The notes under the pieces were generated by a model that saw only the letters and a program-made list of their open reading frames with translations, had not been told where the DNA came from and did not search any database. Below, one piece after another: positions 52,299-59,991 of a DNA stretch of 64,000 nt. This DNA comes from Arthrobacter sp. S41. GTDB taxonomy: Bacteria > Actinomycetota > Actinomycetes > Actinomycetales > Micrococcaceae. Numbering within the stretch: the first letter of the stretch is position 1; each line of letters opens with the position of its first letter. The stretch is from assembly GCF_004320535.1 (NCBI RefSeq), contig NZ_SIHY01000003.1, positions 1-64,000 on the forward strand, written 5' to 3'. Both the position numbers and the translations under genes were made by a program.

Positions 52299-52312
52299 TG
52301 AGAGTACTCTCA
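52299..52312. other. short palindrome at the sixA stop
   Basis: TGAGAGTACTCTCA overlapping the sixA stop codon, followed on the minus strand by ACCAAGTTTTTT; possibly a weak terminator. Confidence 0.35.
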
Positions 52313-52828
52313 TGCGGGTCGTGGTGCGAAGAAATGGGTAATATTTGCATCGCGAGAGTCCAACTGCGAGTACGAATGGCTGGTTTCAAGCACCGTTGTT
52401 CCCAGCGTTGGATAGTCCATGGCCAGCTCGTACACGGCCTCCTCGTCGGAGTCCACCGAGGCAAGTCGAAGGGCAAGGTCCTGAAGCACCGGCTGGTGGC
52501 CAATCACCAAGAGTGTGCTGACCGTATCGGGCACCTCATTGATAATGGAGCACAGCTTCGCAACACCGGCACCATAAATCCGCGAGTCCACGTAGGGCGT
52601 GGGCCCCTTTTCACCAAGCTCTGAGAGCACCCATGCACAGGTGGATCGAGCTCGCAGCGCATCGGAGCACAGGATATAGTCCGGCACCAGATTGTTCTCT
52701 ACTAGCCAGGCACCGGCCGCTGGAGCTTCACGATGCCCGCGCGATGCCAGCGGTCGCTCATGATCGCTCACACCCAGCGGGTAGTCGGCTTTGGCGTGAC
52801 GCATGAGGATGAGCTTGCGCGATTGCAT
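52310..52828 (-). CDS. sixA: phosphohistidine phosphatase SixA-type
   Basis: 172-aa histidine-phosphatase superfamily protein. The catalytic motif is ILMRHAKADYP and the second His is in LLVIGHQPVLQD. SixA-type enzymes dephosphorylate histidine-phosphorylated signalling or PTS proteins. An ATG lies at 52837, but GGGAAG sits directly against it and 9 nt before the ATG at 52828, so I took the latter. It stands alone between the winged-helix regulator and the P-loop gene. Confidence 0.87.
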   Translation of the reverse strand: MQSRKLILMRHAKADYPLGVSDHERPLASRGHREAPAAGAWLVENNLVPDYILCSDALRARSTCAWVLSELGEKGPTPYVDSRIYGAGVAKLCSIINEVPDTVSTLLVIGHQPVLQDLALRLASVDSDEEAVYELAMDYPTLGTTVLETSHSYSQLDSRDANITHFFAPRPA

Positions 52829-52858
52829 GGTGTTCATCTTCCCAGCTTAAGACAGCAG

Positions 52859-52890
52859 CGGCGGGCAAACCGAATACGGTTTGCCCGCCG
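52859..52890 (-). terminator. terminator of the winged-helix regulator gene
   Basis: CGGCGGGCAAACCG / CGGTTTGCCCGCCG, 14-bp stem, loop aata. Confidence 0.75.
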
Positions 52891-52906
52891 TTGCCAGGTG
52901 GTGCAA

Positions 52907-53692
52907 TTAGATGGAGTATTCAGGCGCTGCCCAAACAACAACTTCTGGGTGCTCGTAGAAGCGGTAGCCCTGACCGCGCACGGTGCGCACGGTATTAGCT
53001 AGGCGACCTAGCTTGGAGCGCAGGCGACGGATGTGTACGTCGATGGTGCGTTCGTTGGGTACCTCTTCGGCATTGCGCCATAGGTTTTCCAGCAGTTCTT
53101 CGCGTCCCACAGTGCGGGTGCCGTTTTCAACCAGGAAGTTGAGCAGTTCAAATTCCTTGAAAGTCAGATTCAAGGTTTCGCCGTCTAGGTAGACTTCGCG
53201 ACGCGAAAGGTCGATCAGTACACCCGATGGGCGTGGGGTGCTTGGACGAGCTTCGGCACGTGGACGGCGTGAGACGGTTGGGTCTCCCAGCGCCTGACGT
53301 ACAACGTCAATTGGCTCACCCTGCGCGCTGGTTGGAGCCAGTGCCACGGCGGCGTGGGTCTGAGCCTGAGGAGAAAGGGTGGCGAGGAAGGCGCGAACCT
53401 GAGTTGCCAGCTTGCCCAGCGAAGTACCCTGCGCCTGAGCTGCCGCTTCATCAAGTCCTACGTACAGTACAAAGCCGCGAGCCGAAGTGTCGGCGGTGGC
53501 CTGACCGGTGGACTGCACGGCAGTGGTGGTCGGCTGATGGGATGGTTCACGAGTTTCTGGGGTGTTAGAAACTGCGCGCAGGGGACGATATCCCGCTGGT
53601 GCATAGTTGCCAGCAGCCTGACGCTGTGCAGCAGCTGCGCGGTTCTGCGCGTTGCGAATTGAAACGTGGACGTATCCGGATCCAGCCGACAT
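52907..53692 (-). CDS. orphan OmpR-type winged-helix regulator without receiver domain
   Basis: 261 aa. The C-terminal 100 residues are a PhoB/OmpR DNA-binding domain (LIDLSRREVYLDGETLNLTFKEFELLNFLVENGTR, ERTIDVHIRRLRSKLG, VRTVRGQGYRF). The phospho-receiver domain is absent. The N-terminal part is a Gln/Ala/Pro-rich low-complexity segment (about 15-75) followed by a small alpha/beta-like region (80-150, GFVLYVGLDEAAAQAQG). The ATG at 53692 has AGAGGA 7 nt upstream and was preferred over the upstream start at 53722. It has a very long upstream region and a structured leader. Similar proteins occur in Micrococcaceae; targets unknown. Confidence 0.83.
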   Translation of the reverse strand: MSAGSGYVHVSIRNAQNRAAAAQRQAAGNYAPAGYRPLRAVSNTPETREPSHQPTTTAVQSTGQATADTSARGFVLYVGLDEAAAQAQGTSLGKLATQVRAFLATLSPQAQTHAAVALAPTSAQGEPIDVVRQALGDPTVSRRPRAEARPSTPRPSGVLIDLSRREVYLDGETLNLTFKEFELLNFLVENGTRTVGREELLENLWRNAEEVPNERTIDVHIRRLRSKLGRLANTVRTVRGQGYRFYEHPEVVVWAAPEYSI

Positions 53693-54308
53693 AATGTTTT
53701 CCTCTTTTAGTGCGAAGGCCAAGTGGTCTGGCGCTCGTGCTTCGGGTTTTGCTTGCGCCGTTCATGGCCTTCGTCCACGTTCAGCAGTTGGGTTTCCCGT
53801 CAGCGACTTTCCGATTTCTATTTACGAACGAACCGTAAATTCATCTTTTAGCCGCCGACGCCGAGCATTCGATTACAAGTTGCATCGGCAAACCACGACT
53901 GTCCGTCGGGATGCTTTTTGCTGTTCTGCGCCGTACTCACACCTCTAGTTTCCTCGTAACATTGTCAACTTGCAAGTAACAAACTATGGCAATGTCCACA
54001 TAGTGAGACAAATACGTTCAAAGGTGATACACACCACTTTAGACATTTCTTGACTATCTAAGCGCTTAACTACTCAATATGCTCAAGACTTTTACTTCGA
54101 CCGAACATACTGACTACCCTATTCAGGGGCGTGAATATTCATTCACGACAACACGCAGTCCACACTTCAATCATTCGTCGATCACTACCCTTGACCAAAT
54201 TAAGTACCTCCCGTTAGCAAAAATCCTGCATAAACTCGACATACAGTCATAGCTGGCGCACAGTAAAAACATATTCTTACCCCAAGGCAATAGGAGACGC
54301 TGTTAAAC
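53693..54308. other. long AT-rich divergent intergenic region
   Basis: About 610 bp without a gene between two divergent regulators, visibly AT-richer than the coding DNA. It holds the leader hairpin at 53713-53773, AAGCGCTT at 54060-54067, a TTGACT at 54050 and, near the right end, AGGAG at 54292. Promoter positions are not clear. Confidence 0.45.
53713..53773 (-). promoter_or_regulatory. structured leader of the winged-helix gene
   Basis: Outer 9-bp stem CGAAGGCCA (53713-53721) / TGGCCTTCG (53765-53773) and inner GGCGC/GCGCC stem (53730-53734, 53755-53759), ending about 20 nt before the start codon. Confidence 0.45.
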
Positions 54309-55049
54309 ATGAATGATTCTCGGTTTTCACCTTCGCAGCTGCCCCGCCTCACCCACCCTGATGGCACTGCCATCAAAGTCCTTGTTGTAGACGATGAACC
54401 ATCGCTGGCCGAACTGGTCTCCATGGGTACCCGCATGCTTGGTTGGGAAGCCACCATGGCTCACGACGGCCCAGAAGCCGTAGCCACCGCCCGCTCTCTG
54501 GCCCCCGACGTACTGGTTTTGGACTGGATGCTGCCAGGTTTTGACGGCCCAGAAGTACTTCGCAAGGTCCGCACCCATTTCCCTGAAATCCCCGTCCTGT
54601 TCCTCACAGCTAAGGATGCCGTCGAAGACCGCATCGAGGGCCTAGGCGCCGGAGCCGACGACTACGTCGCCAAGCCGTTCAGCCTCGAAGAAGTACTGAT
54701 CCGACTGCACCGTTTGGTTGAGCGTTCGGGCGCCGCGGCAGCGGACTCCGCTGAACTAGTGGTCGGCGATCTGGTGCTGAACATGGACTCGCACGATGTC
54801 TCCCGCGCGGGACGCGAAATCTCCTTGACCGCCACCGAGTTTGATCTGCTCAGCTACCTGATGAGCAACGCCCGTCGCGTGGTTTCCAAGTCCCAGATCT
54901 TGGACAACGTCTGGCACTATGACTTTGACGGGCAGGCAAATATTGTCGAGCTCTACATCTCCTACCTGCGCAAGAAGATCGACGTTGACGCAGAGCCAAT
55001 GATCCACACCGTACGTGGCGTGGGCTACGTCCTGAAGCCGGCGGCATGA
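54309..55049 (+). CDS. response regulator, PhoP-like (OmpR family)
   Basis: 246 aa. A 20-residue N-terminal extension precedes the receiver domain (LVVDDEPSLAEL, phospho-Asp in LVLDWMLPGFDG, Lys in VAKPFS). The winged helix ends WHYDFDGQANIVELYISYLRKKID and HTVRGVGYVL. These endings match mycobacterial PhoP/TcrA-type regulators. AGGAG lies about 12 nt before the ATG. It overlaps the kinase gene by 4 nt (ATGA). It is not the phosphate-sensing pair, which is senX3-regX3 elsewhere in the window. Confidence 0.9.
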   Translation: MNDSRFSPSQLPRLTHPDGTAIKVLVVDDEPSLAELVSMGTRMLGWEATMAHDGPEAVATARSLAPDVLVLDWMLPGFDGPEVLRKVRTHFPEIPVLFLTAKDAVEDRIEGLGAGADDYVAKPFSLEEVLIRLHRLVERSGAAAADSAELVVGDLVLNMDSHDVSRAGREISLTATEFDLLSYLMSNARRVVSKSQILDNVWHYDFDGQANIVELYISYLRKKIDVDAEPMIHTVRGVGYVLKPAA

Positions 55050-56560
55050 GTCGTTTCTCCCCCAGCACCAACGTAGGTTCGCCACACTCCCTGCAGCGCA
55101 AACTGCTGCTGATCCTGCTCACTTCACTCACGGCTGTCTCGGTACTTTTGGGTGTGCTCTATAACGCCGGCATGCGCCAGACGTTGATGGACCAGCTCAA
55201 TAGCCAACTGCGATTGACCACCGAGCGGGCGCTGAACTACTCCCAAGGCGCACCAGCGGTGAACTCACGTCTGGACGCTCCGGGACAGTCCGCCGGTACG
55301 CTGACCGCACGCTTTGTGGACAAGTACGTCTTCAACGGTGGTGTGCTCGACGAACGCACCGGTGAGTTGCAGCAGCTGAGCCAAGAAGACGCGATTCCGA
55401 TGGTGGACCTAGAACTCAGCGATACCCACGGAGACGGAAAATTCCATCCCGTACGTGCCCACCTAACCGTTGGCGACTACTACCTGGTCGCGGTCAAAGA
55501 CTCCGGGTCCAATGGGATCCTGATCGTCGGTCTGCCGTTGCACAGCACGGATATGGCGCTGCGTGGCATGGCTTGGCTGACCCTGTTTATTGCACTGATC
55601 TTGATTGCTGGTGCCGGACTGGCTGGCTCGTGGCTTATCTCCCGCTCACTGGCCTCGCTTAAACGTGTTGCTTCAGTCGCCGAGTCGGTGGCCGCCGAGG
55701 ATCTAGATTCGGGCAAGGTGGCCTTGACCCAACGTGTACCGGTTGAGGATGCTGTGCCAGGAACCGAGGTGGGCAACGTTGGCAACGCACTGAACGCGAT
55801 GATCAGCAACGTTTCCACGGCCCTGACCGCACGCGAAAAGTCTCAGGCCCAGATGCGACAGTTTGTTGCCGATGCCTCGCACGAGTTACGTACCCCGCTG
55901 TCCTCAATTCGCGGTTACACCGAGCTGCTATCCGCCACCGAGCATTTCTCCCCCGACGGACAACGCTCCGTTGACCGGGTGTTGCAGCAAAGCAGCCGAA
56001 TGGGATCGCTGGTGGAGAATCTCTTGCTGTTGGCTCGTTTGGACGAAGAAAATTCGTTTAAGCGCAGCAACCTAGATTTGAGCACGCTGACCGCAGACAT
56101 CACCGAAGATTTTAAACTGACCGCCAGCGATCACCAGTGGGAATTCGAATCCCTGGCCGAGCAGACCATCGTCTTTGCCGACTCCACGTCATTACGCCGC
56201 GTGATCACCAACCTCTTGGCCAATGCACGTAAACACACCTCGGCAGGCAATACCGTAACGGTGACGGTAGATCAGGATGACGAGACCGACGAGGCAGTGC
56301 TTGAGGTGCATGACACCGGTGAAGGTATTGCACCGGAGTTCTTGCCTCGGGTCTTTGAACGTTTCACCCGGGCAGACACCGCACGCTCGGGTTCGGACGG
56401 CACCACCGGTCTAGGTTTGCCGATTGCCAAGAGCATCGTCGAGGCGCACGGTGGCAGCATCTCGGTCACCTCTGAACCGGGCAATACCGTGTTCGAAGTA
56501 CGACTGCCGCTAGCCGACGTCGACGAGTCGGACGAGCAAACACCACAGGCCACGGTCTAG
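55046..56560 (+). CDS. sensor histidine kinase partner of the PhoP-like regulator
   Basis: 504 aa. Two membrane segments (about 12-36 and 172-195) bracket an extracytoplasmic sensor domain of about 135 residues. HAMP follows, then HisKA with the phospho-His in FVADASHELRTPLSSIRGYTELL. The HATPase domain has NLLANARKHTS, HDTGEGIAPE and GTTGLGLPIAKSIVEAHGG. Class as PhoR/TcrY/MprB-type. The signal is unknown. Its ATG overlaps the regulator stop; its stop lies within the terminator shared with upp. Confidence 0.9.
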   Translation: MSRFSPSTNVGSPHSLQRKLLLILLTSLTAVSVLLGVLYNAGMRQTLMDQLNSQLRLTTERALNYSQGAPAVNSRLDAPGQSAGTLTARFVDKYVFNGGVLDERTGELQQLSQEDAIPMVDLELSDTHGDGKFHPVRAHLTVGDYYLVAVKDSGSNGILIVGLPLHSTDMALRGMAWLTLFIALILIAGAGLAGSWLISRSLASLKRVASVAESVAAEDLDSGKVALTQRVPVEDAVPGTEVGNVGNALNAMISNVSTALTAREKSQAQMRQFVADASHELRTPLSSIRGYTELLSATEHFSPDGQRSVDRVLQQSSRMGSLVENLLLLARLDEENSFKRSNLDLSTLTADITEDFKLTASDHQWEFESLAEQTIVFADSTSLRRVITNLLANARKHTSAGNTVTVTVDQDDETDEAVLEVHDTGEGIAPEFLPRVFERFTRADTARSGSDGTTGLGLPIAKSIVEAHGGSISVTSEPGNTVFEVRLPLADVDESDEQTPQATV

Positions 56561-56576
56561 TGACCGTGGCCTGTGG
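56543..56576. terminator. bidirectional terminator, sensor kinase / upp
   Basis: CCACAGGCCACGGTC / GACCGTGGCCTGTGG, 15-bp stem with the kinase stop codon in its loop, between convergent genes. Confidence 0.78.
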
Positions 56577-56594
56577 GCTACTGCTGAAAACTAC

Positions 56595-57242
56595 TTAGAC
56601 GATCGGTGGGGTGACACCGTACAGGCGGTCACCGGCATCACCAAGGCCAGGAATGATGTAGGACTTTTCGTTCAGCTTCTCGTCCAACGAAGCAAGCACA
56701 ATGTGCACGCGGTTGTCGCCACCGTGGATTTCTTCCAAACGGGCCACGCCCTCAGGGGCAGCGATCAGGCAGATGCAAGTCACCGATTCGGCGCCACGAT
56801 CGAAGATGAACTTGATCGCTTCAGCCAGGGTGCCGCCGGTAGCCAACATTGGATCCAGAACAAATACCTGACGGCCAGTCAGGTTGTTTGGAACGCGGTC
56901 AGCGTAGGTGATGATGTCCAGGGTTTCCTCGTTGCGAGCCATGCCTAAGAAGCCAACCTCTGCGGTTGGCACCAGACGAGTCATGCCTTCGAGCATGCCC
57001 AGACCGGCGCGCAAGATCGGAACAACCAATGGGGTCGGCTTGGCAATTGCAGTACCGATAGTGGTAGCAACTGGGGTTTCAACCTGAATGCTTTCGGTCG
57101 TCACCTCGCGGGTTGCCTCGTAGGCCAGCAGGGTGACCAGTTCGTCAGTGAGCTGACGGAAGATCGGAGATGGGGTGTTCTTATCTCGAAGAACTGAAAC
57201 CTTGTGTGCCACCAGCGGGTGGTCGACTACCTGTACGCGCAT
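56595..57242 (-). CDS. upp: uracil phosphoribosyltransferase
   Basis: 215-aa pyrimidine-salvage enzyme making UMP from uracil and PRPP. The PRPP-binding motif is [18 protein letters not shown], and the uracil-binding region near the C-terminus ends [11 protein letters not shown]. The frame extends to 57302, but the family start [14 protein letters not shown] is the ATG at 57242. TAGATT lies 7 nt before it and no Shine-Dalgarno is present, so it looks leaderless. Confidence 0.94.
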   Translation of the reverse strand: MRVQVVDHPLVAHKVSVLRDKNTPSPIFRQLTDELVTLLAYEATREVTTESIQVETPVATTIGTAIAKPTPLVVPILRAGLGMLEGMTRLVPTAEVGFLGMARNEETLDIITYADRVPNNLTGRQVFVLDPMLATGGTLAEAIKFIFDRGAESVTCICLIAAPEGVARLEEIHGGDNRVHIVLASLDEKLNEKSYIIPGLGDAGDRLYGVTPPIV

Positions 57243-57249
57243 AAGTAGA

Positions 57250-57255
57250 AATCTA
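57250..57255 (-). promoter_or_regulatory. -10 element, leaderless start of upp
   Basis: TAGATT on the minus strand, 7 nt before the ATG. Confidence 0.5.
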
Positions 57256-57366
57256 TCAGCACCGTCATAGTTGAATCGATAGAAATCCCCGATTTTCCGC
57301 ACTTAAAGGATAATGATGTGCCCAAAGAAACAGGAATCACGCGCTAGCACGTAAAGTAAAAGCACT

Positions 57367-57843
57367 ATGGTGCACGAATACGATGCTTGGATGGACCTTG
57401 CTCTGGGTGAGGCACGCGCCGCGCTAGCCACAGACGATGTCCCCATCGGCGCAGTGATCCTCTCCCCCGAAGGTCAAGTTCTGGCCACCGGACGCAACCA
57501 ACGCGAAGCGGTCAAAGACCCCACGGCGCATGCCGAAGTGGTGGCCATTCGTGAAGCGGTCCGGGCCTTGGAAGAACGCGGCGACGACGATGGTTGGCGA
57601 CTAACCGACTGCATCTTGGTGGTCACCCTAGAACCTTGTGCCATGTGTGCCGGAGCAATTGTCCTGGCTCGAATCCCCAAACTTGTTTTTGGCGCTTGGG
57701 ATGAAAAGGCCGGCGCCTGCGGTTCGGTCTTCGACATCGTTCGCGAACCACGACTGAACCACTGGGTCGAAGTCTATTCACGAGTCAAAGAACAAGAATG
57801 TGCAGAGCTTCTGCGCGAATTCTTCCGGAGCAAACGAAGCTAA
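57367..57843 (+). CDS. tadA: tRNA adenosine(34) deaminase
   Basis: 158-aa zinc deaminase converting A34 to inosine in tRNA-Arg(ACG). The catalytic HAE (DPTAHAEVVAI) and the zinc PCxxC (LEPCAMCAGAIV) are intact. Both tRNA-Arg(ACG) substrates lie in this window. Divergent from upp. No good Shine-Dalgarno; a TAAAGT 9 nt upstream of the ATG may leave only a very short leader. Confidence 0.93.
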   Translation: MVHEYDAWMDLALGEARAALATDDVPIGAVILSPEGQVLATGRNQREAVKDPTAHAEVVAIREAVRALEERGDDDGWRLTDCILVVTLEPCAMCAGAIVLARIPKLVFGAWDEKAGACGSVFDIVREPRLNHWVEVYSRVKEQECAELLREFFRSKRS

Positions 57844-57898
57844 AACATCAGCCAGGTGTGTTTCGAGCCACTTCAGCGCGAATATCTGGCCTCCGTTT

Positions 57899-57927
57899 TT
57901 GTATTCACCTTTGGTTCGGTATAGAGT
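57899..57927 (+). promoter_or_regulatory. promoter of tRNA-Ser (CGA)
   Basis: TTGTAT (57899-57904), 17-bp spacer, TAGAGT (57922-57927). Confidence 0.6.
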
Positions 57928-57937
57928 TATCAGGTCT

Positions 57938-58028
57938 GGTGACGTGTCCGAGCGGCCGAAGGTGCAACACTCGAAATGTTGTGTACGGTAACCCCGTACC
58001 GTGGGTTCAAATCCCACCGTCACCGCCA
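57938..58028 (+). tRNA. tRNA-Ser (CGA)
   Basis: Class II tRNA: acceptor GGTGACG/CGTCACC, anticodon loop CTCGAAA giving CGA, long variable arm, T arm GTGGG TTCAAAT CCCAC. CCA is encoded (58026-58028). Confidence 0.95.
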
Positions 58029-58030
58029 AG

Positions 58031-58065
58031 AAAACCCCGTAGATTCATTGAATCTACGGGGTTTT
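58031..58065. terminator. terminator of tRNA-Ser (CGA)
   Basis: AAAACCCCGTAGATT / AATCTACGGGGTTTT, 15-bp stem, 5-nt loop. Also serves the convergent phosphodiesterase gene. Confidence 0.83.
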
Positions 58066-58090
58066 GCTTTGCCCAAAAAGCTATTGCAAG

Positions 58091-59293
58091 CTAGTTGGAG
58101 AACAAATCAGTGAGCTTGCCCTTGGCATCCCACAGAGCCAACGAGTCTCCCCCATTGTTCAGCACACCGGGACCATCAACGTAGAACGCTTCGTCACTGT
58201 TGGTACCTGGACCGGAGTACACGCGCAGCTTCTGCCCTGGCTCCAATACGTAGCCATCGCCAATCTGCAGCTTGTTGTTAGCCGCATCGCGGATCAGGTA
58301 GCCACTGACATCGACGGTCCGCTGACCGGTATTTTCCACTACAACGTACTCGCCGTTTTCAGGAGTCACGTCACTTCCTGGAGCATCGTTCAACGCATCA
58401 GAAATCAGCACACCGTTATTGGCTGGGAAAACTTTCTTGCCATTCAGGTGACGATCGATCTGTGCCGGGAAGTCACCGGTAATTCGCTCAACGCCCAGTT
58501 CCAAAGCGTCATCGACAACTTCCTCAGAGTCAACGGTGTACACACCCAAGCCCAGACCTGCGTCCTTAACTCGTTGCGCGCCAGCGGCGTCCAGAGTGCG
58601 GTAGCTGGTGCCGAAGGCATCAGCGTAAGTTGCGTAGTGCTCAAGTTCTTGTGCCGAAGGAACAGTTCCCGTCAGTTGCTGCAATGGCACCTGCGGAGCC
58701 AGCTGCGCAAAACGCTCGTTGGATGCCGCGTCAAAACCCAGTACCTCGATCTTGTTGGCAGCTAGCAGCGCCTTCCATTCGGTGTCTTTTGCCAGCGCAT
58801 CGGCAACAACCTGCTCTACGCCTGGCGATGAGGCAGGATCTTTGATCTCGATGAAGACGCCGGTGCCGCCGGTCAGCACGCTAGGAACATCATCGAAGTG
58901 TGGAATCTTGGCCCCGACAAACTTGCCCGAGAAGTAGGATCCGGCATCCAGCTGCTGGAGCTCGTCCCAGGTGAACGAGGTGATGGGATCGTTGGCGCGA
59001 TCCGGGAAAACCTCTTCGACATTTGTGGTGCGGGCTGGGGTTCCGTCGTGGAAGATGAACGGCACCCCATCTTTGGAAAGCTGAACATCAATTTCGACAA
59101 ATTCAGCTCCGGACTGACTTCCTGCTTTCAGGGCTTCCAAGGTGTTTTCCGGTGCCACACCGGCAGCACCGCGGTGGCCGATTACCAGCGGCGAAGAATC
59201 TGAAGACTTGATTTCAGCGGCCATTGCTGGTGCGGACAGTGAGGCAACCAAGCAAAGCGTTGCAGTTCCCAAAGTAATGCTGCGCAGTTTCAT
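58091..59293 (-). CDS. secreted glycerophosphodiester phosphodiesterase with lamin-tail domain
   Basis: 400 aa. Signal peptide cleaved after PAMAA (about residue 26). The GDPD domain (about 35-285) has the catalytic HRGAAGVAPENT, EIDVQLSKDG and FHDGTPARTT. The C-terminus (about 300-400) is a lamin-tail domain (YVVVENTGQRTVDVSGYLIRD, GGDSLALWDAKG), a beta-sandwich found in secreted hydrolases. It would release glycerol 3-phosphate from glycerophosphodiesters outside the cell. AAGGAAG precedes the ATG. I found no PHO box in the short upstream region. Confidence 0.9.
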   Translation of the reverse strand: MKLRSITLGTATLCLVASLSAPAMAAEIKSSDSSPLVIGHRGAAGVAPENTLEALKAGSQSGAEFVEIDVQLSKDGVPFIFHDGTPARTTNVEEVFPDRANDPITSFTWDELQQLDAGSYFSGKFVGAKIPHFDDVPSVLTGGTGVFIEIKDPASSPGVEQVVADALAKDTEWKALLAANKIEVLGFDAASNERFAQLAPQVPLQQLTGTVPSAQELEHYATYADAFGTSYRTLDAAGAQRVKDAGLGLGVYTVDSEEVVDDALELGVERITGDFPAQIDRHLNGKKVFPANNGVLISDALNDAPGSDVTPENGEYVVVENTGQRTVDVSGYLIRDAANNKLQIGDGYVLEPGQKLRVYSGPGTNSDEAFYVDGPGVLNNGGDSLALWDAKGKLTDLFSN

Positions 59294-59390
59294 GATGGAC
59301 TTCCTTCGGTGTCATTGATGAACACCGGCCATACTTCCGCGCTCTGATGGCCTCCAATTCAAGAGCAGTTGAATCGGAGATTAATCTTTA

Positions 59391-59933
59391 CTACTCGATG
59401 ATGTGCTCGCTGATCTGGGTTTCCAGATTTGTTCCGTTCAGTTCGAAATAGATCTGGCCTTCAGTGACCGATACCGACATGGTGTTGCGACGGGTCAGGC
59501 AACGTACTGCCTCATCAACAAATTGGGGGTCAAAAGATCGGAACCGAATCTCAGAAGATTGGTGGATCGTCTTGCCTCGCCAAGATGCCAGTAACTTTGC
59601 TGGATCTCGGTGAGTGTAAATTGCGGTGCGGTCTGCTCGCTTGCTTCCAAGGTGCAAGCGCTGCGCATCTGGCGCGCCAACCTCGATCCAGGCGGTGATG
59701 AGTCCCGTGAGGTCTTTGACAAGAATTGCGGGTTCTTCACCAGTTGAAACGCCACCAGCAGAGAAAGTGATTCCTTCTTCGTACTCCAAGCAATAGGTGA
59801 GTACTCGGGTGATCATGTAAGCATCGGTCTCAGAGGGGTGCTGCGCGACGCGCAGTGAAAGATCCTCGTATACCCCGCGATCTACATCAGCAAGTTGAAC
59901 GTCAAAAGTGTGCATAGTCGCGCCGATAGCCAT
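59391..59933 (-). CDS. YaeQ-family protein
   Basis: 180 aa, recognised by RVAQHPSETDAYMITRVLTYCLEYEEG, EPAILVKDLTGLITAWIEVG and the RADRTAIYTH block. YaeQ proteins have a PD-(D/E)xK nuclease-like fold; their biochemical role is unsettled. TAGACT lies 8 nt before the ATG, with no clear Shine-Dalgarno. It stands between the phosphodiesterase and the HNH protein gene, all on the minus strand with separate starts. Confidence 0.87.
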   Translation of the reverse strand: MAIGATMHTFDVQLADVDRGVYEDLSLRVAQHPSETDAYMITRVLTYCLEYEEGITFSAGGVSTGEEPAILVKDLTGLITAWIEVGAPDAQRLHLGSKRADRTAIYTHRDPAKLLASWRGKTIHQSSEIRFRSFDPQFVDEAVRCLTRRNTMSVSVTEGQIYFELNGTNLETQISEHIIE

Positions 59934-59941
59934 AGTTGTCG

Positions 59942-59947
59942 AGTCTA
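59942..59947 (-). promoter_or_regulatory. -10 element of the yaeQ-like gene
   Basis: TAGACT on the minus strand, 8 nt before the ATG, slightly longer spacing than the other leaderless candidates. Confidence 0.35.
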
Positions 59948-59991
59948 CCGTGGGCAGGGCATCACCAATGAACGCCTAGTGCGTGAAGATC

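Noticed and set aside
59294-59390. PHO box upstream of the glycerophosphodiesterase
   Set aside because: Only GTTCATC is present, without an in-phase partner.
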